DNA from: JAWXTS01 sp044433305
GTDB lineage: Bacteria; Bacteroidota; Bacteroidia; Bacteroidales; Rikenellaceae
Direction: 5' to 3'
Assembly (NCBI GenBank): GCA_044433305.1
Contig: JAWXTS010000003.1
Span: 1 to 64,000, forward strand
DNA length: 64,000 bases
Shown: positions 7,102-15,231 of the stretch, piece by piece
How positions within the stretch are numbered: the stretch's first letter is position 1
Layout: each line of letters begins with the position of its first letter
Program-made: the position numbers and the translations under genes
Notes under the pieces: generated by a model
What the model saw: the letters and a program-made list of their open reading frames with translations, nothing else
Told to the model about the DNA's origin: nothing
Database searches by the model: none

Positions 7102-9250
7102 TCTTTCAGATATAGAGAAACAACAGAAGACAAGTGCTCGCGCATCAAACATATACACTGCCATATTCATATTTGGAATCCTTATCATTATAAAGGTGCT
7201 AGTCACTCAGTTTGGGCAAAACGGTGATGCTCTCAGAGAAAAAGCCAGAGACCTCAACTACAAACCCAAAGAACTAGAAGCTTTTAGAGGAGACATACTC
7301 TCACATGATGGCCGCCTGCTGGCATCTTCTGTGCCCCAATATGAAATACGTATGGACTTTCAGGCTGGCAGCCCCAAAAACAGAGAAGCAAACTTCTATG
7401 AGAAGGTGGACTCTGTGAGTCGTTGTCTTGCAGATATGTTCAAGGATCGTACGGCCGAGGAGTATAGCGAGTTCATGAAGAATGAGTTCAAGAAAAGCAA
7501 GAACAACCGCTTTACCATGATAGCCCCACGACGAGTGAACTACTCAGAGATGAAGGAGATTTCTAAGTTTCCTCTATTCAATCTGGGTATGTACAAATCA
7601 GGATTCATACCTTTTCAGAGATACCAGCGACTACTGCCTAATGGCTCTCTGGCTCGACGCACCATAGGATTTACCAATGCAGATGGCGTTATGCTAGGTA
7701 TAGAGGGAGCCTTTGACTCGACCCTGAGAGGTCAGGTGGGCAAAACCATGATGCAGAAAATATCAGGTAGCGTTCGTGTTCCCGTGGCCGACTCGCTGAA
7801 TCTATCGCCCAAAGACGGCAACAACGTTATAACCACCATAGATATAGATATTCAGGACATAGCCGAAACAGCTCTTAGAGAGCAGATAGAAATCGGTCAG
7901 GCCGACTGGGGCTGCGCCATACTTATGGAGGTAGAGACTGGAGACATCAGAGCCATTGCCAACCTATCTCGCCACGAGGATGGCATATACGAAGATATGA
8001 ACTATGCTATGGGTTATAGCCTAGAGCCAGGTTCTACCATCAAGCTAGCCACGCTTATCAACCTACTAGAGGTTGGTGCACCGCTCGACGAGATGTACAA
8101 CACAGTTAACGGTGTGCTTAATGTAGGTAAGGGACGAGCCGTGGTTCGCGACTCACACAACGTGGGCAGAGTGAGCCTCGAGACGGGCTTTGAGCAATCT
8201 TCAAATATCGTCTTTGCCATGGCCACAGACAACTATTTTGGAGATAGAGAGGCAGAGTATGCTCAGCGACTAAAAAACATGGGGCTGGGAGAACCACTAA
8301 ACATGCAGATAAAAGGCGAGGCCAAGCCAACCATATACACACCCGAGGACAAAAGGGTGTGGAACAAGACAACCCTTGTAAACATGGCCTATGGTTATGC
8401 CCTAAGGCTAACACCTCTACATACCTTATGTTTGTATAATGCTGTGGCCAACAACGGCAAGATGGTTCGCCCGCGACTGGTGACCATGACAAAACACCTA
8501 AACGACACCATAGAGACTTTCCCCGTGAGCTACATGGCCGAGGATATATGCTCGGAGCAAACCCTGCGCACGGTGCAGCAGTGTCTTGAGAATGTAGTGA
8601 CCAATGGTACGGCCAAGATGCTACAAAACCCACTGTACAGCGTTGCTGCCAAGACAGGAACAGCACAAATAGCAATAGGTCGTCAAGGTTATACCGACGC
8701 TGATGGAGGCCGCCACTACTTGGCCTCGCTGGCTGGCTACTTCCCTGCCGACAACCCTAAATATAGCTGTATCGTAGTGCTTAAGACATATAACTCGCCT
8801 AAGAATAGACGTAAGTACTATGGCTCTCAGCTGGCAGGTCCAGTATTCAAAGCCATAGCAGACAGGGTCTACAACACTTCGGTAGACTGGCAGCCACCAA
8901 TTAAAACAACATCAAAAATTGTCTTACCAATAAAGGGGGGCAACCTACTATCAGACAGCATCAGCAGGGTGCTTGGCGTTGTTGGACAATCGAGCCAGCA
9001 AAGAACCATAACCAACTATCACAGCAATCTCAACTCTTTGAACGATACTTTGGCCATAGTGCCCAACGTTTATGATATGGGACTGCGCGATGCACTATTT
9101 ATAATCGAGAGCAACGGACTTAGGGCTACTGTCAACGGCGTTGGAGCCGTAGTAGAACAAAGTCCTCAGGCAGGCGACACCATAAATCGAGATACCCCTG
9201 TTGAGATAACTCTATCAAATCAGAAACCTAAAACAGCAAAGAAGAAATGA
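7094..9250 (+). CDS. ftsI: Penicillin-binding protein 2/3 type transpeptidase with PASTA domain (FtsI)
   Basis: A septal peptidoglycan transpeptidase of 718 residues with one N-terminal membrane helix (about 22-42), a dimerisation domain and a transpeptidase domain. The active-site serine is Ser314 in EPGSTIK, the SxN motif is Ser369-Ser370-Asn371, and the KTG motif is Lys520 in KTGTAQ. A C-terminal PASTA domain (about 652-712: VPNVYDMGLRDAL...VEQSPQAGDTI) is common in Bacteroidetes FtsI. The gene overlaps the ftsL-like gene by 8 nt and dtd by an ATGA overlap. murE and the rest of the division cluster do not follow, which is unusual. Confidence 0.96.
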   Translation: MSNLSDIEKQQKTSARASNIYTAIFIFGILIIIKVLVTQFGQNGDALREKARDLNYKPKELEAFRGDILSHDGRLLASSVPQYEIRMDFQAGSPKNREANFYEKVDSVSRCLADMFKDRTAEEYSEFMKNEFKKSKNNRFTMIAPRRVNYSEMKEISKFPLFNLGMYKSGFIPFQRYQRLLPNGSLARRTIGFTNADGVMLGIEGAFDSTLRGQVGKTMMQKISGSVRVPVADSLNLSPKDGNNVITTIDIDIQDIAETALREQIEIGQADWGCAILMEVETGDIRAIANLSRHEDGIYEDMNYAMGYSLEPGSTIKLATLINLLEVGAPLDEMYNTVNGVLNVGKGRAVVRDSHNVGRVSLETGFEQSSNIVFAMATDNYFGDREAEYAQRLKNMGLGEPLNMQIKGEAKPTIYTPEDKRVWNKTTLVNMAYGYALRLTPLHTLCLYNAVANNGKMVRPRLVTMTKHLNDTIETFPVSYMAEDICSEQTLRTVQQCLENVVTNGTAKMLQNPLYSVAAKTGTAQIAIGRQGYTDADGGRHYLASLAGYFPADNPKYSCIVVLKTYNSPKNRRKYYGSQLAGPVFKAIADRVYNTSVDWQPPIKTTSKIVLPIKGGNLLSDSISRVLGVVGQSSQQRTITNYHSNLNSLNDTLAIVPNVYDMGLRDALFIIESNGLRATVNGVGAVVEQSPQAGDTINRDTPVEITLSNQKPKTAKKK

Positions 9251-9699
9251 GAGTAGTAATCCAACGTGTTAGCAAGGCCACCCTGTATGTAGATGGAGTT
9301 TTCCACAACAGCATAGACCAAGGAATGTTGGTTCTCTCGTGCTTTGAGCAGAGCGATACCAAAGAAGATTTGGAGTGGGTAGCGGCAAAGTTGTCAAAAC
9401 TTCGTATATTTGACGACCAGAAAGGTGTTATGAACTGTTCGATAAACGATATTAATGGTCAGATGATGATAGTAAGCCAGTTTACACTTATGGCTTCAAC
9501 AAAAAAAGGCAACCGCCCATCATACCTTAAGGCTGCGCCACCCGAAATATCTAAACCACTGTTCGACAGCTTTTTAAGCTTAAGTCAAAGCTACATCAAC
9601 AACACTGTGGCAAGTGGAGTTTTTGGAGCCGATATGCAAATAGAATTAATAAATAATGGTCCCGTGACCATTACCATTGATTCAAAAAACAAAGAATAA
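9247..9699 (+). CDS. dtd: D-aminoacyl-tRNA deacylase
   Basis: Hydrolyses D-aminoacyl-tRNAs (and Gly-tRNA-Ala), a translation quality-control step in the cytoplasm. It has 150 residues, normal for DTD1. The catalytic-site motifs are both intact: SQFTL at 77-81 and the cross-subunit GPVT at 138-141. N-terminal MRVVIQRVSKA is typical. The start codon overlaps the ftsI stop (ATGA), so expression is probably coupled to the division genes. It is followed after 1 nt by a MazG-like gene, a pairing seen in other Bacteroidales as far as I recall. Confidence 0.96.
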   Translation: MRVVIQRVSKATLYVDGVFHNSIDQGMLVLSCFEQSDTKEDLEWVAAKLSKLRIFDDQKGVMNCSINDINGQMMIVSQFTLMASTKKGNRPSYLKAAPPEISKPLFDSFLSLSQSYINNTVASGVFGADMQIELINNGPVTITIDSKNKE

Positions 9700-9700
9700 A

Positions 9701-9988
9701 ATGACTATACAAGAAACCCAAGAGCTGGTTAAGGTGTGGGAAGACAAAAACAACACAACCAACAACCAACTGACAAATTTAGCACTATTGACCGAATCAA
9801 TGGGCGAATTGACGCGTATAATAGCCAAGGGCTATGGTCATAACAAAATATCTAAGGCTCAGGCCAGCGAACTATCTAAGAACATAGGCGAGATAGTGTG
9901 GCGCACCATGTCCATTGCAAACCAGAGTCAGGTGGAGGTTTGTCAGGCAGTGATAGACACACTAGAGTCAAAGAATAAAACACTATAA
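9701..9988 (+). CDS. MazG-like nucleotide pyrophosphohydrolase homologue with altered metal motifs
   Basis: A 95-residue all-helical protein; the ATG at 9701 was preferred over an in-frame ATG at 9677 inside dtd. The block LTNLALLTESMGELTRIIAKGYG and the later EIVWRTMSIANQSQVEV align with small MazG-type NTP pyrophosphohydrolases. The metal-binding residues are only partly kept: EExxE has become E32-S-M-G-E36. The second motif, normally ELADELAD, reads ELSKNIGE (57-64), losing acidic residues at two positions. It may be inactive or have another role. Co-transcribed with dtd upstream and a permease 8 nt downstream. Confidence 0.65.
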   Translation: MTIQETQELVKVWEDKNNTTNNQLTNLALLTESMGELTRIIAKGYGHNKISKAQASELSKNIGEIVWRTMSIANQSQVEVCQAVIDTLESKNKTL

Positions 9989-9996
9989 TATAAGGT

Positions 9997-11310
9997 ATGA
10001 ACGTAGAATATTTTATCTCTCGACGCATGAAGCTCTCTGCCCACGGCAAGGGCAGCAGTGTTGCAACACGCATTGCCAAGGCTAGTGTTGTTATAGGCAT
10101 CGTTGTGATGATAATATCTCTAGCGGTCATAAATGGTTTTCGCAAAGAAATAACCTCCTTGCTAAGTGGCTTTGGCTCCCACATACAAATAGTAAACCTC
10201 GACGGCAACAGTTCTTTCGAGACGTTGCCCATATCCAAAGACCAGCCCTTCCTTGATGAGCTTGCCGCAAACAAGGCCATAGTATCCATAAACCCCTATG
10301 CAATAAAGGCTGGCATAACACGCTCTCAGGACGACATTCAGGGCGTGATGCTCAAAGGCGTGGACCACAACTATGACTGGTCGTTCTTCAAGAAGAACCT
10401 TGTAGTAGGCTCACTACCCCGCATGAACGACACCCTGCACACAAAGGACGTTCTTATATCACGCCGCCTATCACAGATACTCAAGCTATCCACTGGCGAC
10501 AATCTGGATATGCTATTCATAGAGCAGCCACCACGTAGAGATAGATTTAGAATCAGCGGCATATATGACACTGGCTTTGAAGATATGGACGACATAGCTG
10601 TAATTACAGATTTGCGCAATGTGCAAAGACTCAACCGCTGGGACGAGAATCAGGTTACTGGCTTTGAAATCATGTGCAACAACATCAACAACATAGACCA
10701 AATCACACTAGAGGTAGACGATATAGTCTACAACTCTTTGATAAGCAGCATAGGCTCTGAACCAGAAAGTCTAAACGACCAATCATCAACGGGCAATCTG
10801 GTATTAAACACCTCTAGTACAAAGATTGAAAACCTAAGGGTCAACAATATACGAGATTTGAACCCTATTATCTTTGACTGGCTGCAGACCCACAACCTCA
10901 ACGCCATAGTGATAATAACCATTATGCTGGCTGTGTCGCTCCTAGGCATGATTTCGGCCATCCTTATAATAATACTTGAGAGGGTGAAAATGATAGGCAC
11001 ACTCAAGACCTTGGGCATGAGCAACCGCTCGATACAAATAATTTTCATGATGCGCACCATAAAGATAATACTAAGTGGACTACGCATAGGTAATATAATA
11101 GGTGTAGGAATATGTTTCATTCAACTGTTTACAGGCATCATCAAGCTTGACGCTGGTGGCTACTTCCTGAGTACCGTACCCATACACCTAAGCCCTCTGT
11201 GGCTGTTGCCGCTCAACGTTGGATTATTCTGCATTATCGTTTTAGTTCTTATGTTGCCAACGATGATTATCTCCATAATCTCACCCGAGAAAAGCATACG
11301 CTATGAATAA
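9997..11310 (+). CDS. FtsX/LolE-type ABC transporter permease
   Basis: A 437-residue inner-membrane protein with one N-terminal helix (about 30-50, VVIGIVVMIISLAVINGFR), a long MacB-PCD-like extracytoplasmic domain and three C-terminal helices (from about 300). This is the 4-TM layout of LolC/LolE and other FtsX-family permeases. Such proteins usually drive lipoprotein release or transport with a separate ATPase (LolD), not encoded next to it. RILMLAVSLLGMISAILIIILERVKMIGTLKTLGMS-like features (the ERxxxIGxLKxLG motif) are clear. It overlaps ubiE by 8 nt. The name LolC/E is plausible but not certain. Confidence 0.85.
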   Translation: MNVEYFISRRMKLSAHGKGSSVATRIAKASVVIGIVVMIISLAVINGFRKEITSLLSGFGSHIQIVNLDGNSSFETLPISKDQPFLDELAANKAIVSINPYAIKAGITRSQDDIQGVMLKGVDHNYDWSFFKKNLVVGSLPRMNDTLHTKDVLISRRLSQILKLSTGDNLDMLFIEQPPRRDRFRISGIYDTGFEDMDDIAVITDLRNVQRLNRWDENQVTGFEIMCNNINNIDQITLEVDDIVYNSLISSIGSEPESLNDQSSTGNLVLNTSSTKIENLRVNNIRDLNPIIFDWLQTHNLNAIVIITIMLAVSLLGMISAILIIILERVKMIGTLKTLGMSNRSIQIIFMMRTIKIILSGLRIGNIIGVGICFIQLFTGIIKLDAGGYFLSTVPIHLSPLWLLPLNVGLFCIIVLVLMLPTMIISIISPEKSIRYE

Positions 11311-12091
11311 CACGATAGATTCTACAACAAAACCTTATAGTGAACAAGAAAACAAGAAGTCGCAGGTGCGCCGTATGTTCAACAACATAGCTCCCAACTA
11401 CGACTTTCTAAACCGTGTTCTCTCCTTTGGCATAGACATACACTGGCGCAAGGTGCTTGTAAAGGCCCTTAAAAAGCAAGTCTTAAGCTCAGGGGCAAGC
11501 GCCTTCGAGATTCTGGATTTGGCAACAGGCACTGCCGATTTGCCGATAATGATTTCCAGAAAGCTCAAAAAGCAAATGCCAAATATAACCATCAAGGGAG
11601 TAGACCTTTCGCCACAGATGCTGAGCTATGGACAGATTAAACTCGACAAGCTCGCAAGCAAAGAGCCACTGGCAAAGAACATCACTTTAGAGGAGGGCGA
11701 TGCCGAGCAACTACGATTCTCTGCAGAGAGCTTCGATGCCGTAACTGCCGTGTTTGGAGTACGCAACTTTGGCGATTTAGAAAAAGGCGTGTCTCAAATC
11801 TTCCGCGTCACCAAGAACAAAGGACAAATCTACATACTAGAATTTGGTATGCCCGAGAATAAAATAATAGGTTCTCTATATCGTCTTTACTTTCTTAAGA
11901 TGTTGCCAGCCATAGGGGGTCTTATATCCAAAGACTTCAAAGCCTATGACTATCTACCCAAGAGTGTGGAGACCTTTGCATCCAAGCACGTATTTTGCAA
12001 GATACTTAGCGAAGTAGGCTTCAGTGATGTCAAAGTCAAATCTATGACCTTTGGCGTTGCCAATATCTATTACGGAACGAAAAATATGTAG
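11303..12091 (+). CDS. ubiE: Demethylmenaquinone methyltransferase
   Basis: Methylates demethylmenaquinone to menaquinone with SAM (MenG/UbiE family). At 262 residues it shows YDFLNRVLSFGIDIHWRK (33-50), the SAM motif ILDLATGTADLP (70-81), AVFGVRNFGDLEKG and the C-terminal YDYLPKSVETF. An anaerobic or microaerobic Bacteroidales would use menaquinone in fumarate respiration, which also feeds the succinate-propionate route at the start of the window. It overlaps the permease gene by 8 nt and is followed 2 nt later by a lipoprotein gene. Confidence 0.95.
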   Translation: MNNTIDSTTKPYSEQENKKSQVRRMFNNIAPNYDFLNRVLSFGIDIHWRKVLVKALKKQVLSSGASAFEILDLATGTADLPIMISRKLKKQMPNITIKGVDLSPQMLSYGQIKLDKLASKEPLAKNITLEEGDAEQLRFSAESFDAVTAVFGVRNFGDLEKGVSQIFRVTKNKGQIYILEFGMPENKIIGSLYRLYFLKMLPAIGGLISKDFKAYDYLPKSVETFASKHVFCKILSEVGFSDVKVKSMTFGVANIYYGTKNM

Positions 12092-12093
12092 AA

Positions 12094-12558
12094 ATGAAAA
12101 AAATATTATTTATATTTGTCGCTATATTCATAGCTACGAGCTGTGTACGAGAAGACCAGTTTAATTTTGAAAGCATAGACAAGATAGGCTTTAGCAACGT
12201 ATCGCTCGTTGGAGCCAACATAGACAGTGAGCTAACAATATCGAACCAGTCGCGCAAGAGGCTAACCATAAAGCAAGTAGAACTGAATATAAGCAAGGGA
12301 GAGAGAACCATTGCCCGTGCCAAACTGCAAGAACCAGTTGTAGTAAATAAGCGAAGCCAAGAGTCTGTCGAGGCAACCATAAGGCTTACTACCAGCCCCG
12401 GCATTGGAGCTTTTGCACTTATGGGCTTGGCAAACGACATAGACCAACTTACTGTTGAGGGTTTTGCAACCATCAAATTAGGAGCCATAAACCGCAAGAT
12501 AGAAATACCGCCTACCCCTGTAAAAAACCTAGCAAATGCCCTAGGCTTACAAAGATAA
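12094..12558 (+). CDS. Small predicted lipoprotein, function unknown
   Basis: A 154-residue protein with a lipoprotein signal (MKKILFIFVAIFIATSC; likely lipidated Cys17) and a single beta-rich domain. The repeated hydrophobic alternation (SNVSLVGANIDSELTISNQS... LTIKQVELNIS) resembles the Ig-like fold of LEA type 2 / WHy proteins that occur as lipoproteins in Bacteroidetes, but I cannot assign it firmly. It sits 2 nt after ubiE and 12 nt before the SPOR-like gene, so it belongs to the same unit. Probably located on the inner leaflet of the outer membrane or facing the periplasm. Confidence 0.7.
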   Translation: MKKILFIFVAIFIATSCVREDQFNFESIDKIGFSNVSLVGANIDSELTISNQSRKRLTIKQVELNISKGERTIARAKLQEPVVVNKRSQESVEATIRLTTSPGIGAFALMGLANDIDQLTVEGFATIKLGAINRKIEIPPTPVKNLANALGLQR

Positions 12559-12570
12559 AACATATTGGAT

Positions 12571-13086
12571 ATGAACAAAAATATAACGTTGATGCTTTTG
12601 GTTGTGACAGCACTTATGCTGAGCACAAACATCAAGGCACAGTCTCAAGACATATATACTCAACTATCTACGGCTGACCCAGCCACTAGAAACACTGTGC
12701 AGCTTAACGAACATAGCTCGATTAGAAATCTAGCCATGCCAACAACCACGAACAATAATATTCGAGGCTACCGTGTTAGGATATTCTTTGACAATAGCCA
12801 AAGCGCACGCACAACGGCACAAGAGATAAAGGAGGAATTTGAGAAGATGTATCCTTTGGTGCCATGCTATCTGATATACGAGAACCCTTATTTCAAAGTC
12901 ACCGTAGGTAACTGCCTAAGCAATGAGGAGGCCATAATGCTGTGGAATCGAATCAAGGGCTCTTTTGACCACGCTTTTGTAATCAGAGAGGAGATTCCTT
13001 TCGAGGAGTTGCGCACCCCAGCGGTACGCCAGATGGAGCCACGCTTCAATCTGGACAGCACAACATTCAACTCTCCTACCTTGTAG
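12571..13086 (+). CDS. Exported SPOR-domain-like protein
   Basis: A 171-residue protein from the ATG at 12571; a TTG two codons earlier was not chosen. It has a Sec signal peptide ending near NIKAQ|S. The C-terminal half (GYRVRIFFDNSQSARTTA ... PYFKVTVGNC ... DHAFVIREEI) has the beta-alpha-beta pattern of a SPOR domain, which binds denuded peptidoglycan glycans at division sites. A location at the end of a unit that starts with rsmH-ftsL-ftsI fits a cell-envelope role. It ends 5 bp from the convergent rmuC stop, with no hairpin between. Confidence 0.72.
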   Translation: MNKNITLMLLVVTALMLSTNIKAQSQDIYTQLSTADPATRNTVQLNEHSSIRNLAMPTTTNNNIRGYRVRIFFDNSQSARTTAQEIKEEFEKMYPLVPCYLIYENPYFKVTVGNCLSNEEAIMLWNRIKGSFDHAFVIREEIPFEELRTPAVRQMEPRFNLDSTTFNSPTL

Positions 13087-13091
13087 TTCGA

Positions 13092-14432
13092 CTATTCAAG
13101 GCTCACACCCTCATTATCGTCATAATCCAAGAACTGCTCTGGCATTTGTTTCGAGGCGCGTACACCTAGCTTACGTAGCTTCTCGACGCGGCCGATAAGA
13201 TTTCCACGTCCAGTTTTGAGCTTACCCATAGCATCGTCATATTTCTTAGATGTGTTGTCTATGCTGCGTCCAAGGTCAGACAGCGACTCTGCAAAGCCCA
13301 CAAACTTATCGTACAGACGACTACTCTCCAAGGCTATGTTTATTGCATTCTTGCTCTGAAGATCGCGCTTCCACAAATCATCAACAATCTTAAGCACGGC
13401 AAATAGGTTCGTCGGACTGCTAATCATAACCTTACGCTCGTAGGCATATCTCCATAGGTCGCTATCATTCTGCAAAGCTAGCAAGAAAGCTGGCTCATTA
13501 GGAATGAACATAATAACCATATCGGGGGCTGTGTCGCCTATAAGCTCGGGGTAACCCTTGGTTGCAAGCTCGTCGACATGACGGCGAACAGACAAGAGGT
13601 GCTCCTTGATGGCACGAGCCATAACCTCCTTGTCATCGCTCTCGGTATAGGCCACATAAGATTTTATAGAGACCTTAGAATCTACAATTATAGACTTATT
13701 ATCAGGTAGTTTAATAACAACATCGGGGCGTTTATTGGCTCCCGTTTCATCCTTAAAGTTCTGCTGGGTAAGGTAGTGCACGCCCTTGTGTAGACCCGAA
13801 GCCTCAAGCATGGTCTCGAGTATCATCTCGCCCCAGTCGCCCTGAGTCTTGCTATTGCCCTTGAGTGCAGCAACAAGATTGTTGGCCTCAACAGACATCT
13901 TAGTGTTCATCTCCGAGAGCTGTTTGATTTGCTCTTTGAGCGAGGTGCGCTGCTGAGACTCACTTATATAAACCTCCTCGACACGCTTTCTGAAGGCTTC
14001 GATATTCTCGCGGAAAGGCTGCAACATTTGCTCCATGCTCTCACGATTCGATCGCTTGAATTGGTCGCTCTTGTCAGCCATTATCTTATCGGCCAAGACA
14101 GCAAACTCGGCCTTCACACGCTCCTGAATCTGAAGCTGGTCTTCCTTGGCACGCTTTTGCATAAGCTCCAACTGCTCGCGAAAAGCAGCATCTTGCTTCT
14201 GGGCACGTTGCTTATAATCATTTTCCATCAAAGTGGCATCTTGCTTTGCCTGCAACAGAGAGTCCTTGAGCGAGCTAACATTAGCTGCCAGAGTCGCATT
14301 ATCACGCGTCAACTCCAGAATCTCTTGCGAGGATAAATCAGTATGTTTCTGCATCTTGGCACGTCCACTTACGAACATTGCCATGCCACCAAGTAGTAGC
14401 CCTGCAACGAATAAAACTATTGTAACTATCAT
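13092..14432 (-). CDS. rmuC: DNA recombination protein RmuC
   Basis: A 446-residue RmuC-family protein: N-terminal membrane helix (MIVTIVLFVAGLLLGGMAMFV), a long coiled coil (about 30-190) and a C-terminal nuclease-like domain. The latter contains GNSKTQGDWGEMILE, PDVVIKLPDNKSIIVDSKVS and MFIPNEPAF, the restriction-endonuclease-fold signature (D...DSK). Loss of RmuC in E. coli raises inversion at short repeats. It is a single-gene unit with a promoter at 14477-14484, divergent from rpe. Confidence 0.94.
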   Translation of the reverse strand: MIVTIVLFVAGLLLGGMAMFVSGRAKMQKHTDLSSQEILELTRDNATLAANVSSLKDSLLQAKQDATLMENDYKQRAQKQDAAFREQLELMQKRAKEDQLQIQERVKAEFAVLADKIMADKSDQFKRSNRESMEQMLQPFRENIEAFRKRVEEVYISESQQRTSLKEQIKQLSEMNTKMSVEANNLVAALKGNSKTQGDWGEMILETMLEASGLHKGVHYLTQQNFKDETGANKRPDVVIKLPDNKSIIVDSKVSIKSYVAYTESDDKEVMARAIKEHLLSVRRHVDELATKGYPELIGDTAPDMVIMFIPNEPAFLLALQNDSDLWRYAYERKVMISSPTNLFAVLKIVDDLWKRDLQSKNAINIALESSRLYDKFVGFAESLSDLGRSIDNTSKKYDDAMGKLKTGRGNLIGRVEKLRKLGVRASKQMPEQFLDYDDNEGVSLE

Positions 14433-14476
14433 AATGAATTTCTTGGTTTAAAGTTTAATCTACAAGCTTTACTTTA

Positions 14477-14484
14477 CAAAAGTA
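14477..14484 (-). promoter_or_regulatory. -7 promoter element of rmuC
   Basis: TACTTTTG on the minus strand matches TAnnTTTG, 44 nt upstream of the rmuC start. Confidence 0.55.
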
Positions 14485-14547
14485 CAAAACTATTTAATTA
14501 GTAGCTTATGAATGGTAAAGCAGGCGTGAAGTTAGGCAAATTTTTCA

Positions 14548-14555
14548 TACATTTG
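14548..14555 (+). promoter_or_regulatory. -7 promoter element of the rpe gene run
   Basis: TACATTTG matches TAnnTTTG and lies 17 nt before the rpe start codon, giving a short leader. No clear -33 element. Confidence 0.6.
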
Positions 14556-14572
14556 TAGAAAATTAATAACTT

Positions 14573-15223
14573 ATGCACAAAATCATCTCCCCGTCGCTAC
14601 TATCTGCCAATTTTGGACACCTTGATGCCGATGTTGAAATGCTAAATAGCAGCGAAGCCGAATGGTTACATCTCGATATTATGGACGGCGTTTTCGTGCC
14701 CAATATATCTTTTGGATTTTCGATCATCAACGCCATCAGGAAAAAAACAACTAAGGTCCTAGACACCCACCTTATGATAGTCGACCCTGAGCGTTATGTA
14801 GAAGATTTTGCCAAGGCCGGAGCCGACATACTAACAGTACACATAGAAGCTCTGAAAGACCCAAAGCAAACCATAGCCAAAATCAAAGAGTGCGGCATGA
14901 AAGCAGGACTATCCATCAAACCAGCCACCAGCGCACAAAGCATCTTTGAGCTACTACCAATGCTGGATATGGTACTTGTAATGAGTGTCGAACCAGGCTT
15001 CGGAGGACAGAAGTTTATGCCCGAAAGCCTTGACAAGATAAAAGCACTCAGAGCTGAGATTGACCGCCTTGGACTAGATACCATAATCGAGATTGACGGA
15101 GGCATAGACCTAGGAAATGCCGCAGCAGTATATGAGGCTGGATGCGAGGTCTTGGTTGCTGGCAGCACGGTATTTAACAGCAGCGACCCTAAACAAACAA
15201 TACACGAATTATTAAAGCTCTAG
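14573..15223 (+). CDS. rpe: Ribulose-phosphate 3-epimerase
   Basis: Interconverts ribulose-5-phosphate and xylulose-5-phosphate in the pentose phosphate pathway. The 216-residue TIM barrel has intact metal ligands by position: His33 and Asp35 (HLDIMDG), His66 (DTHLMI) and Asp175 (EIDGGI), plus the phosphate-binding SVEPGFGGQKF loop. It opens a six-gene plus-strand run to YgjP, 8 nt before the ABC-F gene. Confidence 0.97.
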   Translation: MHKIISPSLLSANFGHLDADVEMLNSSEAEWLHLDIMDGVFVPNISFGFSIINAIRKKTTKVLDTHLMIVDPERYVEDFAKAGADILTVHIEALKDPKQTIAKIKECGMKAGLSIKPATSAQSIFELLPMLDMVLVMSVEPGFGGQKFMPESLDKIKALRAEIDRLGLDTIIEIDGGIDLGNAAAVYEAGCEVLVAGSTVFNSSDPKQTIHELLKL

Positions 15224-15231
15224 AGCAATAA

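Noticed and set aside
8118..8675. 185-codon open frame on the - strand inside ftsI
   Set aside because: Composition (Cys, Trp, Pro, Ser rich) is typical of an antisense frame; the ftsI transpeptidase motifs lie on the other strand.
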